Of a stretch of 64,000 nucleotides of DNA, positions 10,170 through 18,790 are shown in pieces (within the stretch, counting starts at the first letter, position 1; each line of letters opens with the position of its first letter). A program made the translations under genes and the position numbers. Source of the stretch: CAYWIT01 sp964458415 (GTDB lineage Bacteria; Pseudomonadota; Alphaproteobacteria; Micavibrionales; UBA2020); the NCBI GenBank assembly GCA_964458415.1, contig CAYWIT010000008.1, forward strand, positions 33,546 through 97,545. Direction: 5' to 3'. The notes under the pieces are model-generated. The model was not told the origin of the DNA, made no database searches, and saw nothing but the letters and a program-made list of their open reading frames with translations.

Positions 10170-10359
10170 GCTGTCCTTCGCTTTCGAACGTTAGATCGTC
10201 TATGTTTAGATTCTGCGGTGATTATATGCCTTTAATCCAAAAGAATGCAATATAACTTAACATCTTATGTCGAGCTTTTTTGTCAATTTTTCAATGTTTT
10301 GGATGAGGTATCAGGCTTAAAATGTTGTATAAAAAATAAAAAAGGGATATAACCGCGCT

Positions 10360-11178
10360 ATGAAAATAAAGTTCATCAAAATGCATGGTTTGGGCAATGA
10401 CTTCGCCATTTTTGACGGGCGCAAGGCGCCTTTGAACATCCCGCTGGAAAAGATTCGCTGCTGGGGGGACCGCCGCACCGGAATCGGATTTGACCAGATG
10501 GCTGTGATCGATTCAGCTAAAATGGCCGGAACAGGCTGTTTTTTCAGGATTTATAACGCTGACGGAAGTGAAGTGGGCGCTTGTGGCAATGTAACGCGCT
10601 GTATTGCGTGGCTGTTGATGAATGAAATGAAAACGAATTCTGTTGTCATGGAAACCAAAGCCGGAAGGCTGGAAGCTTTCAAAGCAGACAATGGAGTGCG
10701 GGTGGATATGGGGCCGGCCCTTCTTGAATGGAATAAAATACCGTTAAATCAAAATGTAGATACGCTTTCTTTAAGTCTTGCTGAAGGGGAATTAAAAAAT
10801 CCTGTCGCCGTGAGCATGGGGAATCCGCATGCCGTTTTTTTTGTCGAAGACGTTTCAGCGGTGCCACTGGACATACTGGGGCCAAAAATTGAGCATCATC
10901 CATTGTTTCCTGAACGAACGAATGTCGAGGCCGCGCAAGTGCTTTCCCGCCGGAAAATCCGCATGCGCGTGTGGGAGCGTGGCGTTGGCATAACACAATC
11001 CTGCGGCACTGGCGCCTGTGCCGTGGCGGTGGCCGGAGTACGGCGGGGACTGACGGACAGGAATGTGGCCGTCATTCTTGATGGCGGCACACTGGACATT
11101 GAGTGGCGGGAGAGCGATAACCATGTCCTGATGACCGGTCCGGTCGCAGAAGTGTATCAGGGTGAGCTGGAGTTATGA
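10360..11178 (+). CDS. dapF: Diaminopimelate epimerase
   Basis: Cofactor-independent epimerase that converts LL- to meso-diaminopimelate, the last step before lysine and a direct precursor of peptidoglycan. The 272-residue protein starts with KFIKMHGLGNDF, the family signature. The two catalytic cysteines lie in GACGNVTRC (first half) and SCGTGACAVAVAG (second half). The first motif is usually CGNGARC, so the Val-Thr pair is a mild variant. The stop overlaps the start of mtaB by four bases (ATGA), indicating translational coupling. The 190 bases upstream are AT-rich and hold the promoter region shared with the divergent dsbA-like gene. Confidence 0.96.
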   Translation: MKIKFIKMHGLGNDFAIFDGRKAPLNIPLEKIRCWGDRRTGIGFDQMAVIDSAKMAGTGCFFRIYNADGSEVGACGNVTRCIAWLLMNEMKTNSVVMETKAGRLEAFKADNGVRVDMGPALLEWNKIPLNQNVDTLSLSLAEGELKNPVAVSMGNPHAVFFVEDVSAVPLDILGPKIEHHPLFPERTNVEAAQVLSRRKIRMRVWERGVGITQSCGTGACAVAVAGVRRGLTDRNVAVILDGGTLDIEWRESDNHVLMTGPVAEVYQGELEL

Positions 11179-12506
11179 CATTGGATAAGGGCCATACAGA
11201 AGAGGTTCTCGACCTCCCCGACGCAGAGACGCAGTTGGCGCAGCAGGCGGCGGCTGGTGAGGGGCCGCGCGTGGTGACTTTCGGTTGCCGTCTGAATATC
11301 TATGAATCCGAGGTTATGAAAGACCATGCCAAAAAGGCAGGGCTGAATGATGCGATTATTATCAATACCTGTGCGGTGACGTCCGAGGCTGAACGGCAGG
11401 CACGGCAGGCAATCCGTCGGGCGCGGCGTGAAAACCCCGAGGCGAAGATCATCGTCACGGGCTGCGCGGCGCAGGTGAATCCGCAGGGCTTCGCCAATAT
11501 GCCGGAAGTCAATCAGGTGATTGGCAATGATCTCAAGCTCAAGGCAGAGACATGGCATTCCCCTGCGACAGAGCGCGTGATCATTAACGATATCATGTCG
11601 GTCAAGGAAACGGCGCGGCATATGATTACCGGGTTTGAAACGCATGCCCGCGCTTTTGTGCAGGTGCAGAATGGTTGCGATCATCGCTGCACGTTCTGCA
11701 TTATTCCTTTCGGGCGCGGCAATTCGCGCTCGGTTCCGATGGGCGAGATTGTCGATCAGGTTCGGGCGCTTACGGCGGCGGGATATGCCGAGATTGTTCT
11801 GACCGGTGTGGATATTACTTCTTATGGTGCAGATCTGCCGGGGGCGCCGCAACTGGGGCAGATGGTGCGGCGGTTGCTTTCGCTGGTGCCGGATGTCAAA
11901 CGGCTGCGGCTTTCGTCGCTGGATCCTGTCGAGATTGACGACGACCTTTGGCGTCTGATGGCGGAGGAAGAGCGCTTTATGCCGCATCTTCATCTTTCCA
12001 TGCAGGCTGGGGATGATATGGTGCTCAAACGTATGAAGCGCCGCCATTTGCAAAAAGATATCTATGAGGTGTGTGAAAAGGCGCGTCGCCAGCGTCCGGA
12101 CATTGTTTTCGGCGCGGATATCATCGCCGGATTTCCGACGGAAACGGAGGCGATGTTTGAAAATACGCTCAAGACCGTGCGGGATTGTAATCTGACCTTC
12201 CTGCATGTATTCCCCTATTCGCCGCGCCCCGGAACGCCTGCTGCGAAAATGCCGCAGGTTTTGGGCGATATCCGCAAGGAGCGTGCAAGGGTTTTGCGGG
12301 ATATGGGCGGGGTACAGCTGGAAAAACATTTATCGGCATTGGTGGGCAAGACGCTCCCTGTTCTGATCGAAAAGAACAATAAGGGCCGCACGGAATATTT
12401 TAGCGAGGTTGTGGTCGATGCGGATATTCCGGCAGGACAGATTGTGGATGTGGAGATGGCTGTCATAGAAGGAGGGGTGTTGAGGGGGAAATATGTGGTT
12501 CTTTAA
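11175..12506 (+). CDS. mtaB: tRNA t6A37 methylthiotransferase
   Basis: Radical-SAM methylthiotransferase that turns t6A37 into ms2t6A37 in tRNAs reading ANN codons. The 443-residue protein has the N-terminal UPF0004 domain with cluster cysteines in FGCRLN, NTCAVTSEA and TGCAAQVNP. The radical-SAM motif CDHRCTFCIIPFGRG follows near residue 170, and there is a C-terminal TRAM-like region. The FGCRLN N-terminus separates it from MiaB (usually GCQMN). It overlaps dapF by four bases and ftsY by fourteen, so dapF, mtaB and ftsY form one operon. Confidence 0.95.
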   Translation: MTLDKGHTEEVLDLPDAETQLAQQAAAGEGPRVVTFGCRLNIYESEVMKDHAKKAGLNDAIIINTCAVTSEAERQARQAIRRARRENPEAKIIVTGCAAQVNPQGFANMPEVNQVIGNDLKLKAETWHSPATERVIINDIMSVKETARHMITGFETHARAFVQVQNGCDHRCTFCIIPFGRGNSRSVPMGEIVDQVRALTAAGYAEIVLTGVDITSYGADLPGAPQLGQMVRRLLSLVPDVKRLRLSSLDPVEIDDDLWRLMAEEERFMPHLHLSMQAGDDMVLKRMKRRHLQKDIYEVCEKARRQRPDIVFGADIIAGFPTETEAMFENTLKTVRDCNLTFLHVFPYSPRPGTPAAKMPQVLGDIRKERARVLRDMGGVQLEKHLSALVGKTLPVLIEKNNKGRTEYFSEVVVDADIPAGQIVDVEMAVIEGGVLRGKYVVL

Positions 12507-13506
12507 AAAGAAAGAAAAGGCGGCCGAGCAGCAGCAGCAGCAGCAGGACCAAGACCAAGACCAGACGTCGGAAAAAAGCTGGTTTGAAAAGCTGAAGTCG
12601 GGGCTTAGTCAGTCCTCCTCGAAAATTACATCCGGCATCACCGATATTTTTACCAAGCGCAAGCTGGACGCGGAAACATTGTCCGCGCTGGAGGATTTGC
12701 TGATCACTGCAGATCTGGGGCCTGCAACGGCAGCAAAACTGTCGGCAGCGATTGGCAAGGGCCGTTTCGACAAGGAAGTGGCGCCGGAGGAAATTCGTCA
12801 GGCGCTGGCCGTGGAAATTGAAAATATTTTAAAGCCCGCTGAAAAACCGCTGGTGATGAGCGCGGCAAAGCCAATGGTCATCCTTATGGCCGGTGTTAAC
12901 GGGACGGGCAAGACAACGACTATCGGCAAGCTGGGTCACCAGTTCAAGGCCGAGGGCAAGCGTGTGATGCTGGCGGCGGGTGATACGTTCCGCGCCGCCG
13001 CCGTCAACCAGCTGAAAGTCTGGGGAGAGCGGATCGGCTGTTCCGTTGTGGCCAAAGAAGAGGGCAGCGATGCGGCTGCGCTCGTCTATGAGGCGATGGA
13101 CAGAGCCAAAGCGGAGAATGTGGATATTCTGATGATTGATACCGCAGGCCGCCTTCAGAACAAGGCTAACCTGATGGAGGAGCTGGCCAAGATTGTGCGC
13201 GTGATCCAGAAGAAAGACCCTGCCGCGCCGCATGCGGCGTTACTGGTGCTGGATGCGACGACGGGGCAGAATGCCCATGCGCAGGTTGATATTTTCCGCC
13301 AGATTATTAACATAACCGGACTTATTGTGACAAAACTCGACGGCACCGCCAAAGGCGGGGTCGTTGTTTCGCTTGTGGAAAGGTTTGGTTTACCAGTTCA
13401 TGCTATAGGTATAGGAGAGGGTATAGAGGACTTGCGCCCTTTCTCGGCGCGGGACTATGCCGCAAGTTTAGCAGGACTGGAGAATACCGATTATCAACCG
13501 CAATAA
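12493..13506 (+). CDS. ftsY: Signal recognition particle receptor FtsY
   Basis: SRP receptor GTPase that docks ribosome-SRP complexes at the membrane. The NG domain is complete: G1 GVNGTGKTTT, DTFRAAAVNQL, DTAGRLQNKANLM, and TKLDGTAKGG. The short acidic A region carries an odd low-complexity run of six Gln followed by alternating Asp and Gln (residues 13-26, encoded by CAG repeats), and the rest of the A region is brief, as in many Alphaproteobacteria. It begins within the last codons of mtaB (14-base overlap), and amn follows within about 30 bases. Confidence 0.97.
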   Translation: MWFFKKKEKAAEQQQQQQDQDQDQTSEKSWFEKLKSGLSQSSSKITSGITDIFTKRKLDAETLSALEDLLITADLGPATAAKLSAAIGKGRFDKEVAPEEIRQALAVEIENILKPAEKPLVMSAAKPMVILMAGVNGTGKTTTIGKLGHQFKAEGKRVMLAAGDTFRAAAVNQLKVWGERIGCSVVAKEEGSDAAALVYEAMDRAKAENVDILMIDTAGRLQNKANLMEELAKIVRVIQKKDPAAPHAALLVLDATTGQNAHAQVDIFRQIINITGLIVTKLDGTAKGGVVVSLVERFGLPVHAIGIGEGIEDLRPFSARDYAASLAGLENTDYQPQ

Positions 13507-13534
13507 AAGTTTGGCCCCGATCCGCGATGGGTTC

Positions 13535-15022
13535 ATGACGACCAAGGGTTTCAGCGATGCCGAAGGCGCGCTGAACTGGGTCAAGGAAATCTACAATACC
13601 AATACAGCCTATCTGCGTCATTCATTCGAGCAGTATTCGAAAGGAAAAGTCGCGGAAGAGCGTTTCCGCGCGCATTACCCGTTCGTCGAGATCACGACGA
13701 CCAAGGGGCCGTCCGTTGATAACCGCTTGTCATACGGTTTTTTGTGGCGTCCGGGGACGTATCGGACAACGCTGACACAGCCGGATCTTTATCACAATTA
13801 TTATATGGACCAGTTCCGGCTGTTGTTAAAAAACCATCCGGAGTCTGTATTGAAAGTCGGGGTGAGCTATACGCCTATTCCCTTGCACTTTGCGCTGGGG
13901 GATAGATTCCATCTGGAAGGCGACCTGACAACGGATCAGATCACGCAACTGCCCCGTTACTTCGATCAGCCGGATCTGGAGACCATGGATGATACCATTC
14001 CCAACGGCACCTATGTGCCGAAAAAGGGGGAGGCTGCACCGCTGGCGCTTTTTACAGCGCCACGGGTGGATTTGAGCATACAACGGCTCAAGCATTATAC
14101 GGGGACCTCGGCAGAGCACTTTCAGAAATATGTCGTGTTCACCAACTATCAGTTTTATGTGGATGAATTTATCCATGACTGCCATGAATTCATGGAAAAA
14201 TCCGACGACCCGCAGACGGCGGAGATGCGCAGCCAGTATGTCTCTTTTGTCGAGCCCGGAAACATCGTTACCTGCAACGCGAATATCAAGGGAAATGCCT
14301 GTCAGGCGGGGGGACAGAAGCCTCCGCGTCTTCCGCAGATGCCTGCCTATCATCTGAAGCGGGCCGATGGCACGGGGATCACGCTGATCAATATTGGTGT
14401 GGGGCCTTCGAATGCCAAAACGATAACAGACCATGTCGCTGTATTGCGTTCGCATACATGGCTGATGCTGGGGCATTGTGCGGGGTTGCGCAACTCCCAG
14501 AAGCTTGGAGACTATGTTTTGGCGCATGGTTATGTGCGCGATGATAACGTGCTGGATTCAGCTGTGCCGATCTGGGTGCCGATCCCTGCGCTGTCAGAGG
14601 TGCAGATCGCGCTGGAGCGTGCCGTGGCGGAAGTAACGGGCATGAAAGATTACGATCTCAAGAAAATCATGCGCACTGGCACAGTGGCAACGGTGAGTGA
14701 CCGAAACTGGGAGCTTTGGGAGCAGAGTGTTCCCGTTCAGCGCCTTTCGCAGTGCCGCGCCGTGGCGCTGGATATGGAGTCAGCGACGATTGCGACAAAC
14801 GGGTTCAGGTTTCGCGTTCCCTATGGCACGCTGCTTTGCGTTTCCGACAAACCGTTGCATGGGCAATTAAAACTTCCCGGCATGGCGGATAAATTTTATC
14901 GCGAGCGGGTGGATCAGCATTTGAAAATCGGATTGCTGACGATGGAAAAGATTCGCGCCCTCGGTCCCGAGCGCCTACATAGCCGCAAGCTCCGCAGTTT
15001 TACCGAGGTGGGATTCCTCTAA
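13535..15022 (+). CDS. amn: AMP nucleosidase
   Basis: Hydrolyses AMP to adenine and ribose 5-phosphate, controlling adenylate levels in the cytoplasm. Long stretches match the E. coli enzyme as I remember it: RLKHYTGTSAEHFQ, FVVFTNYQFYVDEF-like text, GVGPSNAKTITDH, GHCAGLRNSQ, DRNWELW, ALDMESATIATNG and LLCVSDKPLHG. The start is uncertain. The frame is open upstream, with a TTG at 13511 and the first ATG at 13535; the ATG gives 495 residues, close to the usual 484. It follows ftsY closely on the same strand and may be the last gene of the dapF operon. Confidence 0.93.
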   Translation: MTTKGFSDAEGALNWVKEIYNTNTAYLRHSFEQYSKGKVAEERFRAHYPFVEITTTKGPSVDNRLSYGFLWRPGTYRTTLTQPDLYHNYYMDQFRLLLKNHPESVLKVGVSYTPIPLHFALGDRFHLEGDLTTDQITQLPRYFDQPDLETMDDTIPNGTYVPKKGEAAPLALFTAPRVDLSIQRLKHYTGTSAEHFQKYVVFTNYQFYVDEFIHDCHEFMEKSDDPQTAEMRSQYVSFVEPGNIVTCNANIKGNACQAGGQKPPRLPQMPAYHLKRADGTGITLINIGVGPSNAKTITDHVAVLRSHTWLMLGHCAGLRNSQKLGDYVLAHGYVRDDNVLDSAVPIWVPIPALSEVQIALERAVAEVTGMKDYDLKKIMRTGTVATVSDRNWELWEQSVPVQRLSQCRAVALDMESATIATNGFRFRVPYGTLLCVSDKPLHGQLKLPGMADKFYRERVDQHLKIGLLTMEKIRALGPERLHSRKLRSFTEVGFL

Positions 15023-15061
15023 AAGCTTTTAATTTCAATGCGTTGTAATTTCCTATTTGCC

Positions 15062-15107
15062 TTGACATATGCTCTTTTTGAACCTATATATACTCTTGTA
15101 GAGCATA
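15062..15107 (+). promoter_or_regulatory. Consensus sigma-70-like promoter with overlapping inverted repeat
   Basis: TTGACA at 15062-15067 and TATATA at 15085-15090 are separated by 17 bases, an almost ideal housekeeping promoter. The arms TATGCTCT (15068-15075) and AGAGCATA (15100-15107) form a perfect 8-bp inverted repeat whose centre lies on the -10 box, the position expected of a repressor operator. AGGAGG at 15111-15116 then precedes the ATG at 15122. The operator role is inferred. Confidence 0.75.
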
Positions 15108-15121
15108 TATAGGAGGAATTC

Positions 15122-15880
15122 ATGAAGAAGAAGGCTTTGCCAAAAGGCGAGATATTGCAGGGGCATGTTGTCGAATGGACGTCGCAGGAGGCCATCAGCG
15201 CGCCAGGATTTAAAGCGCCTTGGGGTGTTCTTGAGTTTACAGCCGATGAATTTATTGCGCCCGCAGGACGTTCTCCTGAAGAAAAAGATGGATTTTACCA
15301 TGTCAGGAAAGGCGACTATCTGCGCATTTTCAATGATGCAGTGCGCGAGGGCGTTCTTTGGGAGGGGGCCTATGATATATCTGACGCATCATTGGACGGA
15401 GTGCAGAAAGGTGAAAACGAGAATTTCTGGAAGAACATTGTCAGCAAAAAAAGACCGGCGCTGCTTGTACGTACAGGGATAAAGCCTAAAAAGAAACCGA
15501 AACCAAAAAAAGAAAAAATAGTGACAAAAAAAGTGAAGATGGATGGTGTTATTTTTAATTTCAGCGAGCAGGGATCTGAAGGAAACGTCAAATCATTTCA
15601 GGATGAAAAGTATATGGGTGCCGATGGAAAAAGCTGGTCCTATGATGGGCTGCATCATTTGGAGAACGGCGATCTTCTGACGATTTTCAATGACAAGGCC
15701 CGCAAGGATGTGCTGTGGCATGGAAGAGTGAAGCTTGTTGGCGAGATGGCGAATTATTGCCGCGGTACGCAGGAAGGCTTTAGTGAGGAAAGCTGGGAAA
15801 ATCTGTTCAGACAGGAAAAGCCTGCAACGCTGGTTAAGCGGATGGAGGCAAAAAGAAAGAAATCCGGCCCTTGGAAATAG
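15122..15880 (+). CDS. Hypothetical protein with two tandem copies of one domain
   Basis: No family recognised. The 252 residues fall into two related halves joined by a Lys/Pro-rich linker (residues about 118-138). The first half has DYLRIFNDAVREGVLWEG and the second has DLLTIFNDKARKDVLWHG at the equivalent place. Both halves also share an FWKN or SWEN element followed by KRPALLVR or EKPATLVK. This points to an internal duplication of a domain of roughly 100 residues. There is no signal peptide, so it is probably cytoplasmic. It has its own strong promoter with a probable operator, a good AGGAGG, and a terminator hairpin 20 bases after the stop. It is therefore an independently regulated single gene. 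Confidence 0.8.
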   Translation: MKKKALPKGEILQGHVVEWTSQEAISAPGFKAPWGVLEFTADEFIAPAGRSPEEKDGFYHVRKGDYLRIFNDAVREGVLWEGAYDISDASLDGVQKGENENFWKNIVSKKRPALLVRTGIKPKKKPKPKKEKIVTKKVKMDGVIFNFSEQGSEGNVKSFQDEKYMGADGKSWSYDGLHHLENGDLLTIFNDKARKDVLWHGRVKLVGEMANYCRGTQEGFSEESWENLFRQEKPATLVKRMEAKRKKSGPWK

Positions 15881-15900
15881 CCGGGGGGTGAAAAGAAATA

Positions 15901-15920
15901 GCCCCTGCGTAGGCAGGGGC
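15901..15920. terminator. Hairpin between convergent genes
   Basis: GCCCCTGC and GCAGGGGC are perfect 8-bp arms around a GTAG loop. It lies between the convergent duplicated-domain gene and the small minus-strand gene. The minus-strand side is followed by a T-rich stretch, while the plus side has no T run, so it serves the minus strand better. Confidence 0.7.
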
Positions 15921-15955
15921 CATGAGTCAATCATCAGCAAGCAGCTTTGAGAAAA

Positions 15956-16210
15956 TTAAACTGTCACATCCACACGGGAGCCGCGGCGCTCATCGGCCGC
16001 ACGGGCTTCTTCGCGGCGCGCGTCCTGTCTGGCATCCTGCGTTTTTTGCTCGTCACGCGATTCCAGCGTGCGCTGATCTGCACGTTGGCTGCTGGCGGCC
16101 GGTGCGGCGCGGGGCTGCACTTTCTCCGTGTTTGCGCGGGCTTCATTGCCTGCAACAAAAGACGGTTGTACGGCGTAAGCCTGAACGGCCGGTCCCGGGG
16201 CGTTTACCAT
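15956..16210 (-). CDS. Small hypothetical protein, charged and disordered
   Basis: 84 residues with no recognised domain. The first 25 residues are mildly hydrophobic. The rest is dominated by Arg, Glu, Asp, Ala and Gln (for example DEQKTQDARQDARREEARA) and is probably disordered or helical. It ends in RVDVTV. The start is supported by AGGTGG three bases before the ATG. It ends just before a terminator hairpin that suits the minus strand. I consider it a real gene because of the ribosome site and terminator, but its function is unknown. Confidence 0.55.
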   Translation of the reverse strand: MVNAPGPAVQAYAVQPSFVAGNEARANTEKVQPRAAPAASSQRADQRTLESRDEQKTQDARQDARREEARAADERRGSRVDVTV

Positions 16211-16423
16211 GATCCACCTTTAAAAAATTCACACTCCACATATTCAGAATAGCAAAGGGGTGTTAAGGAAGCCTTAATTATTGTTTTTGTGGAATGTTTA
16301 GGATTTCGATGCGCAGATTAATCTATCTTTAACATAATTTGTTTAAAATTTTAAATATAGGCAGGTTTGCGGGAAGAACCTCAAAAAAAGAAGATCGATT
16401 CTACGGGATAAGGGAAAAACAGG

Positions 16424-17548
16424 ATGCAAAAGACATCCATTATAACAGGGGTGAATATCTTGGATCCAAAGCAGTTGCTTGAGTTCGCACAGAACAAGAC
16501 GGAATCAGGGCGCCAGCAGTTCGCCGGAGCCGTGGCGCAGTTCTTTGATGAGACAAAGATGAGCGATATGCAGCGCCAGATGGCGGGAGACATTCTGCTC
16601 AATCTTGTCCGGCAGGCAGAGCGTGACCTGCGGCAGGCGCTGGCAGAACGTCTGGCCGTTCAGGATGGTGTTCCTGCACAGCTGATCATTTTCCTGGCAA
16701 ACGATGAAATTTCAGTGGCAGAGCCGATATTGTTGCATAGCCGTATCCTGAAAGATGTGGATTTGATGTATATCATCAGTACGCAGAATAACGGACATTG
16801 GCAGGTCATTGCCCGCCGCGAGAATCTTAGCCCCATGGTGGTGGAGAGGCTGATTGACACGGAAGACCATATAACAACCTTGAATCTTGTCGAAAACCAG
16901 AGTGCCTGTATGCAAAAAAGCGCGATGAAGAAGATGGTGCGTGCCGCGTTGCGCTCCGAGAATCTGCAGGTCCCCTTGTTGCGGAGGCGGGAGATAACGC
17001 CGGATATCGCCGTGGATCTTTATATGGTCGTGTCTCAGGGCGTGCGAAAGCTGATTGCTGAAAAGTTCAATGTTCAGATGCATCTTGTCGAGCAATCCAT
17101 GGAAATGCTTGTGCACGAGCTGAATCAGGAGGCTAACGGTCAATGTCGCGCAACAAAGGAGATGGTGGCGCTGGCGCGCAGGTTTCATGAACGCGGGGAT
17201 ATTACGCCAGACCTGATGATCAGAACGCTTCGTCGTGGGCAGATTGGCTTCTTTATTGCCCTCTTTTCCAACCGGGCAGGTTTGCAGCCAGAAACTGTGA
17301 TCGAGATGGTGCAAAAGGATGGCGGCAAGCCGTTTGTCGTCGCCTGTCGTTCGATGGGCATGATGAAGTCTGAATTTGCCACTATTTTCCTGTTGAGCCG
17401 CGGCATCCGCTCGGGGGACAAGATCGTTGATCAGCGGGAGCTCGCCATGGCACTCAAGTACTTCGATTCTATCAAGGAACTGGATGTGCAAAGACTTATG
17501 CGGGCTTGGGGAAAGTCACCGGAAATCATGCTGAAGGATGCTACCTGA
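16424..17548 (+). CDS. DUF2336 domain protein
   Basis: 374-residue helical, HEAT-like protein of the alphaproteobacterial DUF2336 family, whose role is not established. Family-like stretches include NDEISVAEPILLHSRIL, LSPMVVERLI and DLYMVVSQGVRKLIAEKF. There is no signal peptide or membrane segment. It is preceded by about 210 AT-rich bases that probably hold its promoter. The 3' end overlaps convergent pgk by eight bases. The first ATG is accepted because no better ribosome site is seen further in. Confidence 0.82.
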   Translation: MQKTSIITGVNILDPKQLLEFAQNKTESGRQQFAGAVAQFFDETKMSDMQRQMAGDILLNLVRQAERDLRQALAERLAVQDGVPAQLIIFLANDEISVAEPILLHSRILKDVDLMYIISTQNNGHWQVIARRENLSPMVVERLIDTEDHITTLNLVENQSACMQKSAMKKMVRAALRSENLQVPLLRRREITPDIAVDLYMVVSQGVRKLIAEKFNVQMHLVEQSMEMLVHELNQEANGQCRATKEMVALARRFHERGDITPDLMIRTLRRGQIGFFIALFSNRAGLQPETVIEMVQKDGGKPFVVACRSMGMMKSEFATIFLLSRGIRSGDKIVDQRELAMALKYFDSIKELDVQRLMRAWGKSPEIMLKDAT

Positions 17549-18779
17549 TACAGCAGGAGGTTTTAGCGCAGCAGGAAGAGTTTTGTGCCGCTTCCTTCAG
17601 GACCTTGACGCCGGGGAGGTCTTTGCCCTCCAGCCATTCCAGAAACGCGCCGCCCGCCGTGGAAACATAGGTCATTTTTTCCTCTGCACCGGCATGGGCG
17701 AGAGCCGCAACCGTATCCCCGCCACCGGCTACGCTGATAATTTTTCCATGCAGTGTCAGATCCGCAATGGATTTTGCCAGCGCCGTTGTTCCTGCGTCGA
17801 AGGGCGGCGTTTCAAATGCGCCGACGGGACCGTTCCACAGAACCGTTTTGGCCTGTGCGAGAAGCGTATTGATTGCGGCAACACTTTCCGCGCCGATATC
17901 CAGCATCATTTCATCATCGGCGATATGTCCGACCAGTCGCGTTTCTGTCGGCGGATTGGTTTTGAATTCCTTTGCTGTCAGCGCATCGACCGGAAGAATG
18001 ATTCGGCAGTGATGCTTTTCAGCCGTGGCCATGATGGCGCGGGCATTGTCGGCCATTTCCTTTTCACAGAGAGACTTTCCGACGCCCAGTCCGGTAGCGT
18101 ACAGGAAGGTATTGGCCATGCCGCCGCCCAGAACAAGCATGTCAATCTTTGTGACAAGATTGTTCAGCAAGTCGAGTTTTGTAGAAATTTTTGATCCGCC
18201 AACGATGGCGATAACAGGGCGCGCAGGCGCTTCAAGTGCGTAGCCCAGCGCATCCAGTTCCGCTTCCATGAGGCGCCCGGCGTATGCGGGGAGCAGGCGC
18301 GCAATGCCTTCGGTCGTGGCATGCGCACGATGGGCGCAAGAAAAGGCGTCGTTGACATAGATGTCGCCGAGAGACGCAATTTTTGCGGCAAAAGCGGAAT
18401 CGTTTTTTTCCTCTTCGGTATAGAAGCGGACATTTTCCAGCAGAATGACATCGCCTTCGTTCATGGCTGTGATGGCGGTCATGGGCAGGTCGCCAAGACA
18501 ATCGGCAACGAAAGATACAGGCTGTCCGAGCGCCATTTCCAGTGCCCGTCCGACGGGGGCAAGGGAGAGCGCCGCATCACGGCCTTTGGGGCGGCCAAAG
18601 TGGGAGAGAATGACGGTCTTTGCGCCCTTGCTGGACAGCTCCCTTATCGTGGGGAGCAGGCGGCTGATACGGGTCATATCCGTCACTTTTCCATCCTGCA
18701 TAGGAACATTCAGGTCAGCACGGAGCAGAATGACCATACCCTTGGAGGAGAGGTCGTCAAGTGTCAGATAGTTTTTCAT
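17541..18779 (-). CDS. pgk: Phosphoglycerate kinase
   Basis: Glycolytic kinase that makes ATP and 3-phosphoglycerate from 1,3-bisphosphoglycerate. The 412-residue protein has the N-terminal VILLRADLNVP signature, the substrate-binding SHFGRPKG, VNDAFSCAHR, the nucleotide-binding GGSKISTKLDLL, and the C-terminal GGGDTVAAL. The last residues are Cys-rich (SSCCAKTSCC), which is unusual. It lies 11 bases downstream of a beta-barrel-like gene on the same strand, so the two may be cotranscribed. Its 3' end overlaps the DUF2336 gene by eight bases. Confidence 0.97.
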   Translation of the reverse strand: MKNYLTLDDLSSKGMVILLRADLNVPMQDGKVTDMTRISRLLPTIRELSSKGAKTVILSHFGRPKGRDAALSLAPVGRALEMALGQPVSFVADCLGDLPMTAITAMNEGDVILLENVRFYTEEEKNDSAFAAKIASLGDIYVNDAFSCAHRAHATTEGIARLLPAYAGRLMEAELDALGYALEAPARPVIAIVGGSKISTKLDLLNNLVTKIDMLVLGGGMANTFLYATGLGVGKSLCEKEMADNARAIMATAEKHHCRIILPVDALTAKEFKTNPPTETRLVGHIADDEMMLDIGAESVAAINTLLAQAKTVLWNGPVGAFETPPFDAGTTALAKSIADLTLHGKIISVAGGGDTVAALAHAGAEEKMTYVSTAGGAFLEWLEGKDLPGVKVLKEAAQNSSCCAKTSCCIR

Positions 18780-18790
18780 GGAATGAAATC

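Noticed and set aside
11157..12329. Long minus-strand open frame within mtaB
   Set aside because: Shadow of mtaB; Arg/His-rich with no recognisable domain.
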